This document shows positions 43,741 to 55,800 of a DNA stretch of 60,000 bases, piece after piece. The notes below the pieces were generated by a model that was given only the letters and a program-made list of their open reading frames with translations, was not told the origin of the DNA and did not search any database. The first letter of the stretch is position 1. The number at the start of each line of letters is the position of its first letter. Made by a program: the position numbers and the translations under genes. Source of the stretch: Strigamia acuminata (Eukaryota > Arthropoda > Chilopoda > Geophilomorpha > Linotaeniidae); NCBI GenBank assembly GCA_949358305.1, contig OX442324.1, forward strand, positions 4,410,001 through 4,470,000, written 5' to 3'.

Positions 43741-46719
43741 TTTATTGATTTATTTTTATTTTTTATTGACAAAATACATGCATAACTAATTAAATTAAAA
43801 AAAAAACAGGTTTAGTTTACACGTGTTAGAAAGTTTCGTAGGTGGTTTTGCTTATCCATTCCATTTCATTAATTGGTTAGTTATTTATAATTTTGTACTT
43901 TTTTTTTTTTTACACACATTATTTCATTTTTTTGTGTTTTGCTAAACGGTTTAAACAATTTATTGTTTGCGAACTTTGTTTGAAATGTATAAGAAGTATA
44001 TTTAAATAATTTTCTATAGTATGGTAATAGAAAATTAATACCGGAAGTATTATATTTTGTCACTATTAAATATAAGCAACATTCGTATAATCAGAAAAAA
44101 TAGACACTTGTGCTTCTTTCATTGCTTTGTATCATTGTTGAACTCAGAACATGACATCATTCTGACAAAAGCAAGGAAAGCAGTTAAAGTAGAATAATAT
44201 TGAACATGCCTAGTGATTGTTTTCGCTACAAATTTATTATTTGCACTAAAAAAAATTGATTGGAAAGAATTAATTTTTGTTTAGACACAGAAAGACAAGA
44301 TAGATTTTGGTTATTTCTTGTATAATAACAATCGTAATAAATAACTGTCATGAAAAATAATTTTTTCTGGTTAATGTCTACAGGTGATGCGTAATTAAGT
44401 TTTTATCTATATTTCAACACTGATTTGAGTTAATCACTTAGTTAACGCCAGTTGTATAGTACAAACCTTTTTAAACACCGGAACCACGTTACACTTCATC
44501 CATGTAGGTAAATACCCGTGTCGTGTCTACGTATCGGTTTTAGTACATCCTGACATTTAATAATTCAATTCAATAGCTGCATTCGGAAATACAAGCACAC
44601 CAGAAAATACGAATCGGGTAAAATTTTGGTTCGATGTGAATATCTTAAATGTTTCTATTTTCGAATGCATTTTGGGTACTTCGGGTGTCATTTCATACAT
44701 TTCATACACGATTGGTTTTATTCACTAGGTGCATTCATAAAGTCATTTACACTTGTTTATTTTTTTTAAACCAGTTTAAATGTAAAATTTTACATGTTAA
44801 ATTTTATATATAGACTGGTTTAAAAAAGATAAACAAGTGTAAATGACTTTATGAATGCGCCTACTGTGTTAGAAAAATTCACACTTTGCATACAAGTTGT
44901 TATAAATCGTCACCTCAAAAGAAATAAGCGTGAGTTATCTAACTCTTGAATTCATTGATCCTCTGTAAAACAATTTCTTTTGCCAGATTATTGATCAGGC
45001 GTGACTCGCGTGACATTTATTTTTTTGGTTAGGATCTTGTGTACCATGCTTTTTTATGTGTGGATTATTGTTATACAAGTTACACGAATATAACAAAGGC
45101 TTCCGTGCTGCAATATTGAGAAAATCCCTTAGAAAGCGACCATCTTACACTGATCCAGGGCCATCAGGTCATTGTTTTTTAAAATGAAGCTAAATGTTTG
45201 AACATTTTGCAAATTTGTAGAAATGTTCTTTCTTTTTTTTTTCTTTTAAAAATTAGCCTTGACCAGGTGGAAATTTTATTAACTGCCTGTAGATGGCAAA
45301 AAAAACTGAAGATGGTTATAAAAAAAAAATCTCTGTGTCTCGACACAAGGACATATATTTTATTACAAAATAATCGCAAAAACTTGTGAGAATAATCTAC
45401 GTTTCCTTATCTCTTCGTGTTGACTTTTCTTTCACGTGCATACGGTATCTACGGTAAGCTTGGTTGATAAAGACGGGGAATTTGTGTTACATAAATTTAC
45501 AAAAACTTTTTGTTTCACTTGTGGTAAAAATAGAGAAAAATCAAATTTTTTGTTTCTATTTTTTTATTATTATTATTTTTTTTTTTATATATATTTGGAA
45601 GGGAAAAGTAGAGAATTTGATTTTACTTACTGTACCGCGCCCTGATAACTTGTTGATCTTAGCGTAATTAATTTTGAAGTAAAAAAAAAATGTAGACTTA
45701 GTGACAGACAGATTTCCTGCACGTGAATCGTTTTTTTTTTCGTATTTTACTTAATAAAATATTAATATTATATTCTATCATTTTGTTTTTGGTTTTTTAT
45801 TTTGACGAGCTCTCCAAGGCCATTGGCCTCAATTTCCGTGACGTAATGTGGGGCCGGATTTAAATAGAAACTTTACTCGTTGATTTTACTCGTTATTTTT
45901 GTTACTTCCACAAAACACGGGGTTTTCCCAAACAAATCATTTATACAGTTACAGTGTGTCTAATATTAAATTAAAAATTTACAAAAATATAAGTAGAATT
46001 TGGTGAAAATAGCGAATGTGGTATTTGACATTCAAGCAACATGATTTGTCAATTTTAAATATTTAAAATTTTAAAAAATGAAAACAATTTTATTTGTATA
46101 AATAAATATAACCTCTTCGTGTAAATCAAATTCCCTGCTCACGTTTTTGTTTAATTTGTTCTCCAGTTACAATAAATTAGCTTACATGTGATCTAAAAAG
46201 TGTTTTCCTGAGTGATGACTAAAAAAATGTTCCTGGAAAAGCAAATTTAGTATTGAGAAATTAATGAATGATTTGTGGCACACCGCACGATTCCACTTGG
46301 GTAGTGATTGACCTATGGCTTGTTTTTTTTGGATTTTTTTTTATTTTTATCAATTTAACGGTTAAGTGTTGATGGTATCACCCTATCGTCACTTGATATC
46401 GATTCATAGACGATTTTTTACGACTGTTTGCTTTGCTACTTTGCTTACTGATTAATTTTAAATAGTTTGCCCTTATAAAATTACAAAACTTATTTCTAAA
46501 AATAAGATTTTTCTTTTTTTTTTTAATTTCCAATATAATTTTTTTAAAAGTTTCGTTAAAACATGAACGGATGAAATTTATTAATGTTATTAATTAAATT
46601 TTTTAAACTTTTTAAACACAAACCATGGCACTATATTTTTCCAGCGGAAGGATTCGGGTTAGGCTTCACCCAACTCAAACAGAGTAATGTTTTTTGGATT
46701 GCACAAGGTGTTTGGAAGA
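43741..46719. other. 3-kb intergenic stretch
   Basis: The largest gene-free stretch of the window. It is AT-rich with long T runs and I find no convincing exon, tRNA or other RNA. It contains one foldback MITE (44728-44861). Confidence 0.5.
44728..44861. mobile_element. Foldback MITE
   Basis: 134 bp made of two 48-bp inverted arms (left from GGTGCATTCATAAAGTCATT, right ending AATGCGCC), with about two mismatches, around a 38-bp AT-rich centre. It is flanked by TA on both sides (44726-44727, 44862-44863). It would fold into a perfect-looking hairpin. No coding capacity. Confidence 0.8.
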
Positions 46720-46727
46720 TATATAAG
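46720..46727 (+). promoter_or_regulatory. TATA box of the large sushi/EGF gene
   Basis: TATATAAG lies 76 nt upstream of the ATG at 46803, a suitable distance for a short 5' UTR. Confidence 0.4.
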
Positions 46728-46802
46728 TAGAGAATAGAAATAATGAGAGTAGAAGAAACAGGGTTAATGAGAGTTAACGCCTGTGAAATTAATTGAGGAG
46801 CC

Positions 46803-49800
46803 ATGAAGGTTTTCCAACTTTGGACGTTTTTACTGACTCTTGGTTTGTATTTTTTAATTTTTTTAAAACAATTATTTATTCACAATTGAATTTTTAAATT
46901 TAATACAGTTCAGTTAGGGGCTAGTTGGTATGTTACTCGCATTCTACAATGCACCACGTTTTGGACGAGAATAAATTTCCTGCGACGCTGGGACTTTAGC
47001 TAGTGGTCTTAACTCAGTGTGATTGAGACAGGATTAGGTTTTGGTGGATAACCATCATCGTGTTTTTTAAAATTGATATTTCTAAGCAATTCAAGAGTAA
47101 GGAAATCTAAATCCAAGATAATTGAAGTAACTGAGCAACAACAAAAACAATAGGAATCAGATTAATATTGCTGCTGCCTATTGTCATGAATACTTATTAC
47201 AAGTACTGGTATAATAAAAGCTTAAATAACATCTATTGACTCAAGTTAATTTAATGTCTTCATTATTTTTTGAAAGGTTATTCACCTTACATAAACCTAA
47301 TCAACCTAAACCCAACCTAACTTGACCAAACTTAAGATGATGTTCTACGGTGCCCATGTAATGCCAAAACATATATATGCAGTGCATGAATTTTTGCAGG
47401 GCATTGTTACATCTTGTAGATATAATTTTAGGGTTTCTGGTTACGAACTTATTAAACGGTACATCTTAATTCCTTGATCCGTTTTTCTTCAATCAGAAAG
47501 GATTATAGATAAAAATGTTACGTTTAATTACATTTTTTTAATCTTACACAATTTGGGGGCTCAGAAAATTACGGGTCCCTGGGCAGCCGCACCTTTTGTA
47601 TGCTATCAAGTTACACCCCTGAACTTTTGGGTTCATTGGTTTGTAAATATCGCCAAAACATGATAGTTATTTAATACTTAGAGTAAAGTGTCAGTTTACT
47701 GCATGTAAATATCATGTTTTCTTGATATTAAAAATCATTAAATCCAACAATTCATGCAGTGGTAGCTGGTAATGACTTTGGTAGTGACAAGTGATATATT
47801 TTGGCTTTGGGTAATATATCTGAAATTTCAATTATGACATTTGAGAGTTGTGTATAAACAAAAGGAAATGTTTGGACTATTGAATTGCACTAATGATATC
47901 TAAAAGTCAATCAAATTAAATTTGAGATTTATTTCATTTTGTAGGCCTTATCCAGTACTCATGCACTGCTCACTATCAAGTATCTGCTGAAGAAACTGAC
48001 AAAACTACAAAAAATAAAAGGTGAAAAAAAAAATTAACAATTAACTGTGATTTTATTGCTGATTTTTAAGTCTCAGCAGACTTGTTTCAATAAGTGCTCA
48101 GACTATGTACCGATAGTCTTATATTTTGAATTGGAACAAGTGTTTTGAAGAGCAAAGTCTCCCAGATCACTTTCAATACGCAGAGCATTTTGTTACTGGT
48201 TTGAAGATGATCTGAAGTGTTTGAAATGTCTGAGTTTGTCAGACTCAAATTCAAACATTCTTACGGTTATTTCATTTATAAAAGCCGAATTTTTATTTAT
48301 TTTTTTTTTTTACAAAACTAAGTTTTTCGACCTTATTGGTTATCTTTGTAAGGTTGTTAACATGTGCGGTAATCAGTCAAATTATGTTTATTAGTAGAAC
48401 ATGTTCAATCTTAGAAAATCTTTTATCTATCATTAATGTTCTTGTGATAAACTCAGATTTTATTTTTTCTTTCATCAAAAAATACATATATTAACATAGC
48501 GTATATTATATCAGTAAAATTACAATAAATAAATCAAATACATTGTAACAATGATATAGATAGTTTTCATCAAGCAAGATTATTTTTTTTTAATAATAGA
48601 TGGTAGGAAAACAATTGTCGTTATCTTACTCCAAGAACATTAATCACAACAGAATTAGACGAGTTAAACTTTGATTCAGTTTTTATTTATTTCTAGATAA
48701 AACTTGTCCTTAGTTTTTATGTATTGACTGTTTAAAAACAATAGGCTTAATCTAAAACTCGGCCTTCAAGTCACAATTGTTTTCAAATATACAGTATATG
48801 ACCAAAAAAAATTGTTTGTTACACAAAGCAAACAAATTTCTTCTTGATTTTAGTGTTCCAACTTTAATTTTATAATAACTGTATTTAAATGTACTATAAT
48901 TTCAGATCAATCCTGGACGTTTCCCCATACCTCAGTCACTATTTTTTCCCGAGACCATCGAACCAAAACCAGAATGCAAAACAATCTATTCATGCTGTTG
49001 TTGGTTTCAAGTATAGCCCAGGGAATGAGCCGACGCAGATTGAAAACAATGACGAACAAGCACACATTGAAATTTTGTCAAAATATCCAAAAGAGGAAAG
49101 AAAACACGATCAATCTTACGGAGACCAAAGTCCTGTATTCAACAACAATGGTATTGACTCTAGACTTGAGTTCGCACATAGTGCACAAAATGTCAGTGGA
49201 AGTGTGTGGAATTCCGGTCAGTTGAAAATGCCAGCCGCACATGACGGGTTGTCTAATCACCGCCACAGAAATGGACATAGGAGGAAAACGGGACATATCG
49301 ATGCTGAATTTGAATCGGTTGCAGTTGGGTCGGTGGAGGATCTACCGAATGATGATAGCAATTTGCTTTTGCACCCAGCATCCGGGACTAATGAAATTGT
49401 ACTTTCAAATTGTTCCAACTATAGTGAGTTTGTTTCGGTTGTTCATTTTTACAGTGCATTTATTTATTTTTATTATTCATTAGGACACACCAATATTAAA
49501 ATTTACAATTTGAGAATCGGTAAGAAAGGAATTTATTTTTAAAAATAATTTTTTTTTTTTTACTTATTTATTTGAAATGTATTTTGCAGTAATAAACATA
49601 ATTCATGAAATTGAATGCCTCAAGTGTCCTGGAAACAAAATTATTGTTGCTAAACAAGGAAAAGCATGTGCTCCTTTGTTATTGCCGGTTGTAAAATCCT
49701 GTTCAGCTTCGCCAACTAGAACTCGACCACAACGCCTGTTTTTGATGGGCAATAAGAACGCAGTTGGTAGGAATCTACCGGAAGGAAGTCACATCATACA

Positions 49801-52800
49801 TTTACGTTTTCGATCCAAATCGGGAGTAACAAAAAGATGCGCTTTTAGATATCACGTCAGAGGTATATAAAATTTTTATACACTTTTTAATTAATGTACA
49901 AAAAAAAATCTATTACAGTTAATAGATGTCCAATTCCAAAATGTATTGCCAATGGAAGTTTTCGATGCACTGACGGTCGTGAGTGGGGCTCTCGTTGCGA
50001 CTTCACGTGCGATCACGGTTACAATATCGAAGGAAACTCGACTTCGGATTGTAAAGGAGACAGTACTGGAGTACTATGGACTGAATTTCCTGTTTGTAAA
50101 GGACCTCCAGGTATGTGATCATGTTTTGCTGTCAAGCAGTTTTATTGCAATACTGTATCGCGCTTTATTTTATTAATATTTTTTTTTAGGATGTGATAGA
50201 CCACCGGAAATCGAAAATGCGGAAGATGATTTACCCAAAAATACCAATAAATTTCCTTTAGATACATGGTGTTCTTATCGTTGTAAATCTGGATATAAGA
50301 TGGCAATTCGAGTCGATACATGGGTACAGTGTGTTCGCGGCAGTTGGACTGAAATGAAAAAACCTCTAATCTGCATACGTGAGTCTCTACAAGAAAAATG
50401 CATAAAAGTTATTAAAAATTATACACAGTAAATTAATTTTTAGCTGTACCACCACCCCCAACAACACCACCACCACCACCAGGTGAGTTTCTACAAGAAA
50501 AATGCATAAAAGTTACACTAGGCGTTGGGGACAGGATGCTCCTCAGCCAGGAGTGACTAATGCTGTTTCTTGATTTTTCACGTGTTCTTGGATTTTTCGT
50601 AACAAGGGGGGCCAGCGCTCCCGTTGACCCCCCTTTCCCTGCGAACCTCATTTTAACTAGTTTTTTCAATGTGATGGGGAATTAGGCACTTATTTAGTCG
50701 CGATACGCCACTTGCTTCTAAAAGTTACCCTTATAAAAATGTCCTTGCAGGATTCTGCAGGCTGTGCAGGATTCTGCAGGCTGTGCAGGATTCACTAGGC
50801 GGCAAATCCTACAGAGTCCTTTGCATGGATTTGGTGCAATTCTTTGCAGGATGATTCTGCAGAACTACAGCCAAAAGTGTAAAATAAACCCAAATAATTT
50901 GGCCCAAAATGATCAAATTGCATAAAACTTACAAAGTAAATCATAATGTTTGTTTCTTCTATGGTATTAGGCTTAAAACATTTATTTTTTAATTTTTATT
51001 TTGGTATTGCTAAATGTATTATTTTTATTCTATAGATTGCAATATCGTATTGTATCGCGTTTGTTTCTTTTCTTTTAGGAACGTGTGATAGACCAACGGA
51101 AATCGAAAATGCGGAAGATGATTGCGTTGGTTTACCCAAAGATACCAATAAATTTCCTTTAGGGACATGGTGTTCTTATCGTTGTAAATCTGGATATGAA
51201 ATGGCAACTACAGTCGATACATGGATAAACTGTGTTAACGGCAGATGGACTCCTTTGAAAGAACCTATAAACTGTACAAGTCAGTCTCTACAAGAAAAAT
51301 GCATAAAAGTTATTAAAAATTACCTTCATATACTGTATATACAGGAAACGGTTGCAAAACGCCTGCAGATCCAGAGAATGGTTTTTTGCATCCCTGCGCT
51401 AACAATGTTGGATCAGTTTGTCGCTACGGGTGCCATCCTCGGTATTATATACCTGTGGATCAGTTGTGGCGTGAATATATAGAATGTATAAGCGATGTAT
51501 TCGGTAGAAAAGTGTGGAATTCAACTGTACCACCTGATTGTCATGGTAAAGGTTTATTTCTTCTATTGTATAAGGCTTAACACATTTTTTTAAAATTTAT
51601 ATTTTGGTATTGCTAAATGTATTATTTTTATTTTATAGATTGCAATATCGTATTTTATCGCGCTTGTTTTTTTCTTCTTTTAGAAACGTGTGCTACACCA
51701 CCGAAAATCCAAAATGCAGATCATAATTGCGGTTCGCACTATGAATTTCGTTCAGGGACAACCTGTTCTTATACTTGTAACGATGGATATGACATGGCAA
51801 CTCCAATCAATACAACGATACAGTGTAATCGCGGCAGTTGGACTGACATAAATCTAATCTGCCAACGTGAGTCTCTACAAGAAAAATGCATAAACGTTAT
51901 TAAAAATTACCTTGTGACGTGAATAATTAAAGGGTTGATATAAACACATATTAAGGGGTAGCTGGGATGCTGCACTGCAAGTGTTCTTGCAAACACGGCT
52001 CTGAAAAGGGGTATGGAGTGGCAGGAGGCTACTCTTACTTCTGGAATGCACTCCAGGAGTGACAGCAAAGGGCCTTAGACTTAAAGGGGATAATACAACC
52101 ATAAAAAAAAATATTTCTGATTTCGTAATAAGGATTGTAAATTATTAGATTGGTGTAGATTAAATACGTACTACTCCTAGCCATTAAAATAGAATACCCT
52201 ATATTTTTGAACTGTTAATATTTGAAATTTCTCAGAAACTATTTCTCATAAGTAAAAATGGTTTTAGGAGGATTTAAAGGATTGTTAGAGCTATTATTTT
52301 GTTAAAAGTTTTTTGGAAAATAATGAATAGTTAAAGAGAAAAAAATTAAAAACTTCAAAAAGTGACTTTTTACAATATTTCTCATAACTTGTAAACAGAA
52401 TGAGATAAAATTAAAAACTAAACAGATTTGAGACCGTCTATATCTCAGGAAACTTTTCTAAATTGGATGTATGGATCTCCAAGGCCCTCAAAAAAAGCCA
52501 CAATGGAGCTATGTAAAGGGATAGAAAACCACTATTTTTCGAAAAATCGTGGCGAGCACAACTGTTGACGAATCGAAACGAAACTTTAGCATTGAAGCAT
52601 TATTGTGTCGTACTATAACATGTTATAGTTATGACTTGATTCGTCAACAGTTGTGCTCGCCACGATTTTTCGAAAAATAGTGGTTTTCTATCCCTTTACA
52701 TAGCTCCATTGTGGCTTTTTTTGAGGGCCTTGGAGATCCATACATCCAATTTAGAAAAGTTTCCTGAGATATAGACGGTCTCAAATCTGTTTAGTTTTTA

Positions 52801-55800
52801 ATTTTATCTCATTCTGTTTACAAGTTATGAGAAATATTGTAAAAAGTCACTTTTTGAAGTTTTTAATTTTTTTCTCTTTAACTATTCATTATTTTCCAAA
52901 AAACTTTTAACGAAATGATAGCTCTAACAATCCTTTAAATCCTCCTAAAACCATTTTTACTTATGAGAAATAGTTTCTGAGATATTTCAAATATTAACAG
53001 TTCAAAAATATAGGGTATTCTATTTTAATGGCTAGGAGTAGTACAAGTATAAATGAGTCCAAACAAACAAGATGTTCTTTCTCAAATCATAACAAGTATT
53101 TAATGATAATAATGATTAGACAACCGTTAGGTTTGGTTGTTGTAACTAGACTGCTTTATTACACAAAAAGTACATTTAAATACCGGTATTGAACAATCCC
53201 CAAAATGCTAAATCAGACCCCCAGGGGGAGCTCTATGCTCACGGTATTATTTTTAATTTATAGATTGCAATATCGTATTATATCGAGTTTGTTTGTTTTT
53301 CTTTTAGGAAGGTGTACACCAACGGAAATCGAAAATGTAGATCATAATTGCGGTTTACACAATGAATTTCGTTCAGGGACAACCTGTTCTTATCGTTGTC
53401 ACGATGAATGTAAAACGGAACCTACAATCGATACATGGATACAGTGTTACGACGGGAGATGGCAACCACCTATAATCTGCCCACGTGAGTCTCTACAAGA
53501 AAAATGCATAAAAGTTATTAAAAATTATCTTTATATACTGCATATAAGATACAGCAAAAGGTTGCAGAACGCCTGCAATTCCAAAGAATGGTTTTTTGGA
53601 TAGGTGCGCTAAAGATGTTGGATCAGTTTGTCGCTACGGGTGCCATCCTGGGTATGATATACCTGTGGATCAGTTGGAACGTGAATATATAGAATGTATA
53701 TGCAAATTCGATGAAAAAGTGTGGAATTCAACTGTACCACCTGATTGTCATGGTAAAGGTTTATTTCTTTTATGGTATTAGGTTTAAAACATTTTTTTTT
53801 TTTAATTTATATTTTGGGATTGCTAAATGTATTATTTTTATTTTATAAAGTACAATGCAATATCGTATTTTATCGCATTTTTTTTTGTAGGAACGTGTGG
53901 TAGTCCAGAGAAAATCGAAAATGCACATCATCTTTGCGGTTCGCACAATGAATTTCGTTCAGGGACAATCTGTTCTTATCGTTGTAACGATGGATATAAA
54001 ACGATAACTAAAGTCGATACAAGGATTATGTGTTACGACGGGAGTTGGTCTGTCTTGGAACCACCTCTAAACTGCACACGTGAGTCTCTACAAGAAAAAT
54101 GCATAAAAGCTATTAAAAATAACCTTTATATGCTGTATACCGTATTTTACCGAGTAAGAGCCGCGGCTCTTATTCAAAACTGCCACTTTCAGCCGCGGCT
54201 CTTAATTGAGGGCGGCTCTTATTTTAAATAATGGCCGAAATGTCAATGTTAAGTTCATTAAACGTATATAGCCGCGGCTATTATTCGAGGGCGGCTCTTA
54301 AATCAAATCGCCTCTCTCGGTTGCGGCTCTTATTCGAGGGCGGCTACAGCTTGTCACTACTGGTGTGATCCTGGGTATGCTATACCTGTGGATCAGTTTG
54401 AGCGTGAATATATAGAATGTATACTCAATGTATTCAATAAAAAAGTGTGGAATTCAACTGAACCACCTGATTGTCATAGTAGAGGTTTATTTCTTTTATG
54501 GTATTAGGCTTAAAAGATTTTTTTTAAATTTACGTTTTGGTATTGCTAAATGTATTATTTTTATTTTATAGATTGCAATATCGTATTGTATTGCGTTTTT
54601 TTTTTTTATAGGAACGTGTGATAGACCACCGGAAATCGAAAATGCACATCACGATTGTGTTTTGCACAATGAATTTCCTACAGGGACAATCTGTTATTAT
54701 CGTTGTAACGACGAATGTAAAATGGAAACTACAAGGGCACAGTGTTACGACGGGAGATGGGAAATGGAACAACCTATAATCTGCCCACGTGAGTCTCTAC
54801 ACTAAAAATGCATAAAAGTTATTAAAAAATACCTTTATATACTGTATACACAGAAAATGGTTGCGGAATGCTTGCAAATCCAAAGAATGGTGTTTTGGAG
54901 CGCTCAGTGTGCGATACCTGCGCTAACGTTGTTGGAACAACAGGTCGCTACAGGTGCCATGCTGGGTATGCTATACCTGTGGATCAGTTGGGACGTGAAT
55001 ATATAGAATGTATATGCAATGTATTCGATGAGAAAGTGTGGAATTCAACTGAACCACCTGATTGTGATAAAGGTTTATTTCTTTTATGGTATTAGGCTTA
55101 AAACATTTTGGGTATAAATTATAAACCCACTAAATTTCCTTGGATTTCCACTAAAAAAAAAAAATCTCCCACTTACTGAATTTTTCACTAACGCACCTTT
55201 TTTGTTCCACTAATTTTAGCAAGTCAAAAAAAAATAAATTTCCCACTACTGACTTTCCCCACTATAAAAAACTAAGTACATCCACTATTTCTACTAATTT
55301 TTTTTATTATAAAAGGAAGGCCTTCCTGGCTTTCGATTTTATAGATTGCAATATCGTATTGTATCGGGTTTGTTTTTTTTCTTTTAGAAACGTGTGGTAG
55401 ACCACCGGAAATCAAAAATGCGGAAGATGATTGCGTTGGTTTTCCCAAAGATACCAATAAATTTCCTTTAGAGACATGGTGTTCTTATCGTTGTAAATCT
55501 GGATATGTAATGGCAACTCAAATTGATACATGGATACAGTGTTATCGCGGCAGTTGGACTCCTTTGAAAGAAACTCTAATCTGCACAAGTCAGTCTCTAC
55601 AAGAAAAATGCATAAAAGTTATTAAAAATTATACACAGTAAATTAATTTTTAGCTTTACCAGCACCAACAACACCACCACCACCACCAGGTGAGTTTCTA
55701 CAAGAATAATGCATAAAAGTTACACTAGGCGTTGGGACAGGATGCTCCTCAGCCAGGAGTGACTAATGCTGTTTCTTGATTTTTCACGTGTTCTTGGATT

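Noticed and set aside
54139-54349. CpG-island-like promoter inside the sushi gene
   Set aside because: The GC richness comes from repeated words of a mobile repeat that cuts an exon; no TSS features or downstream first exon are visible.
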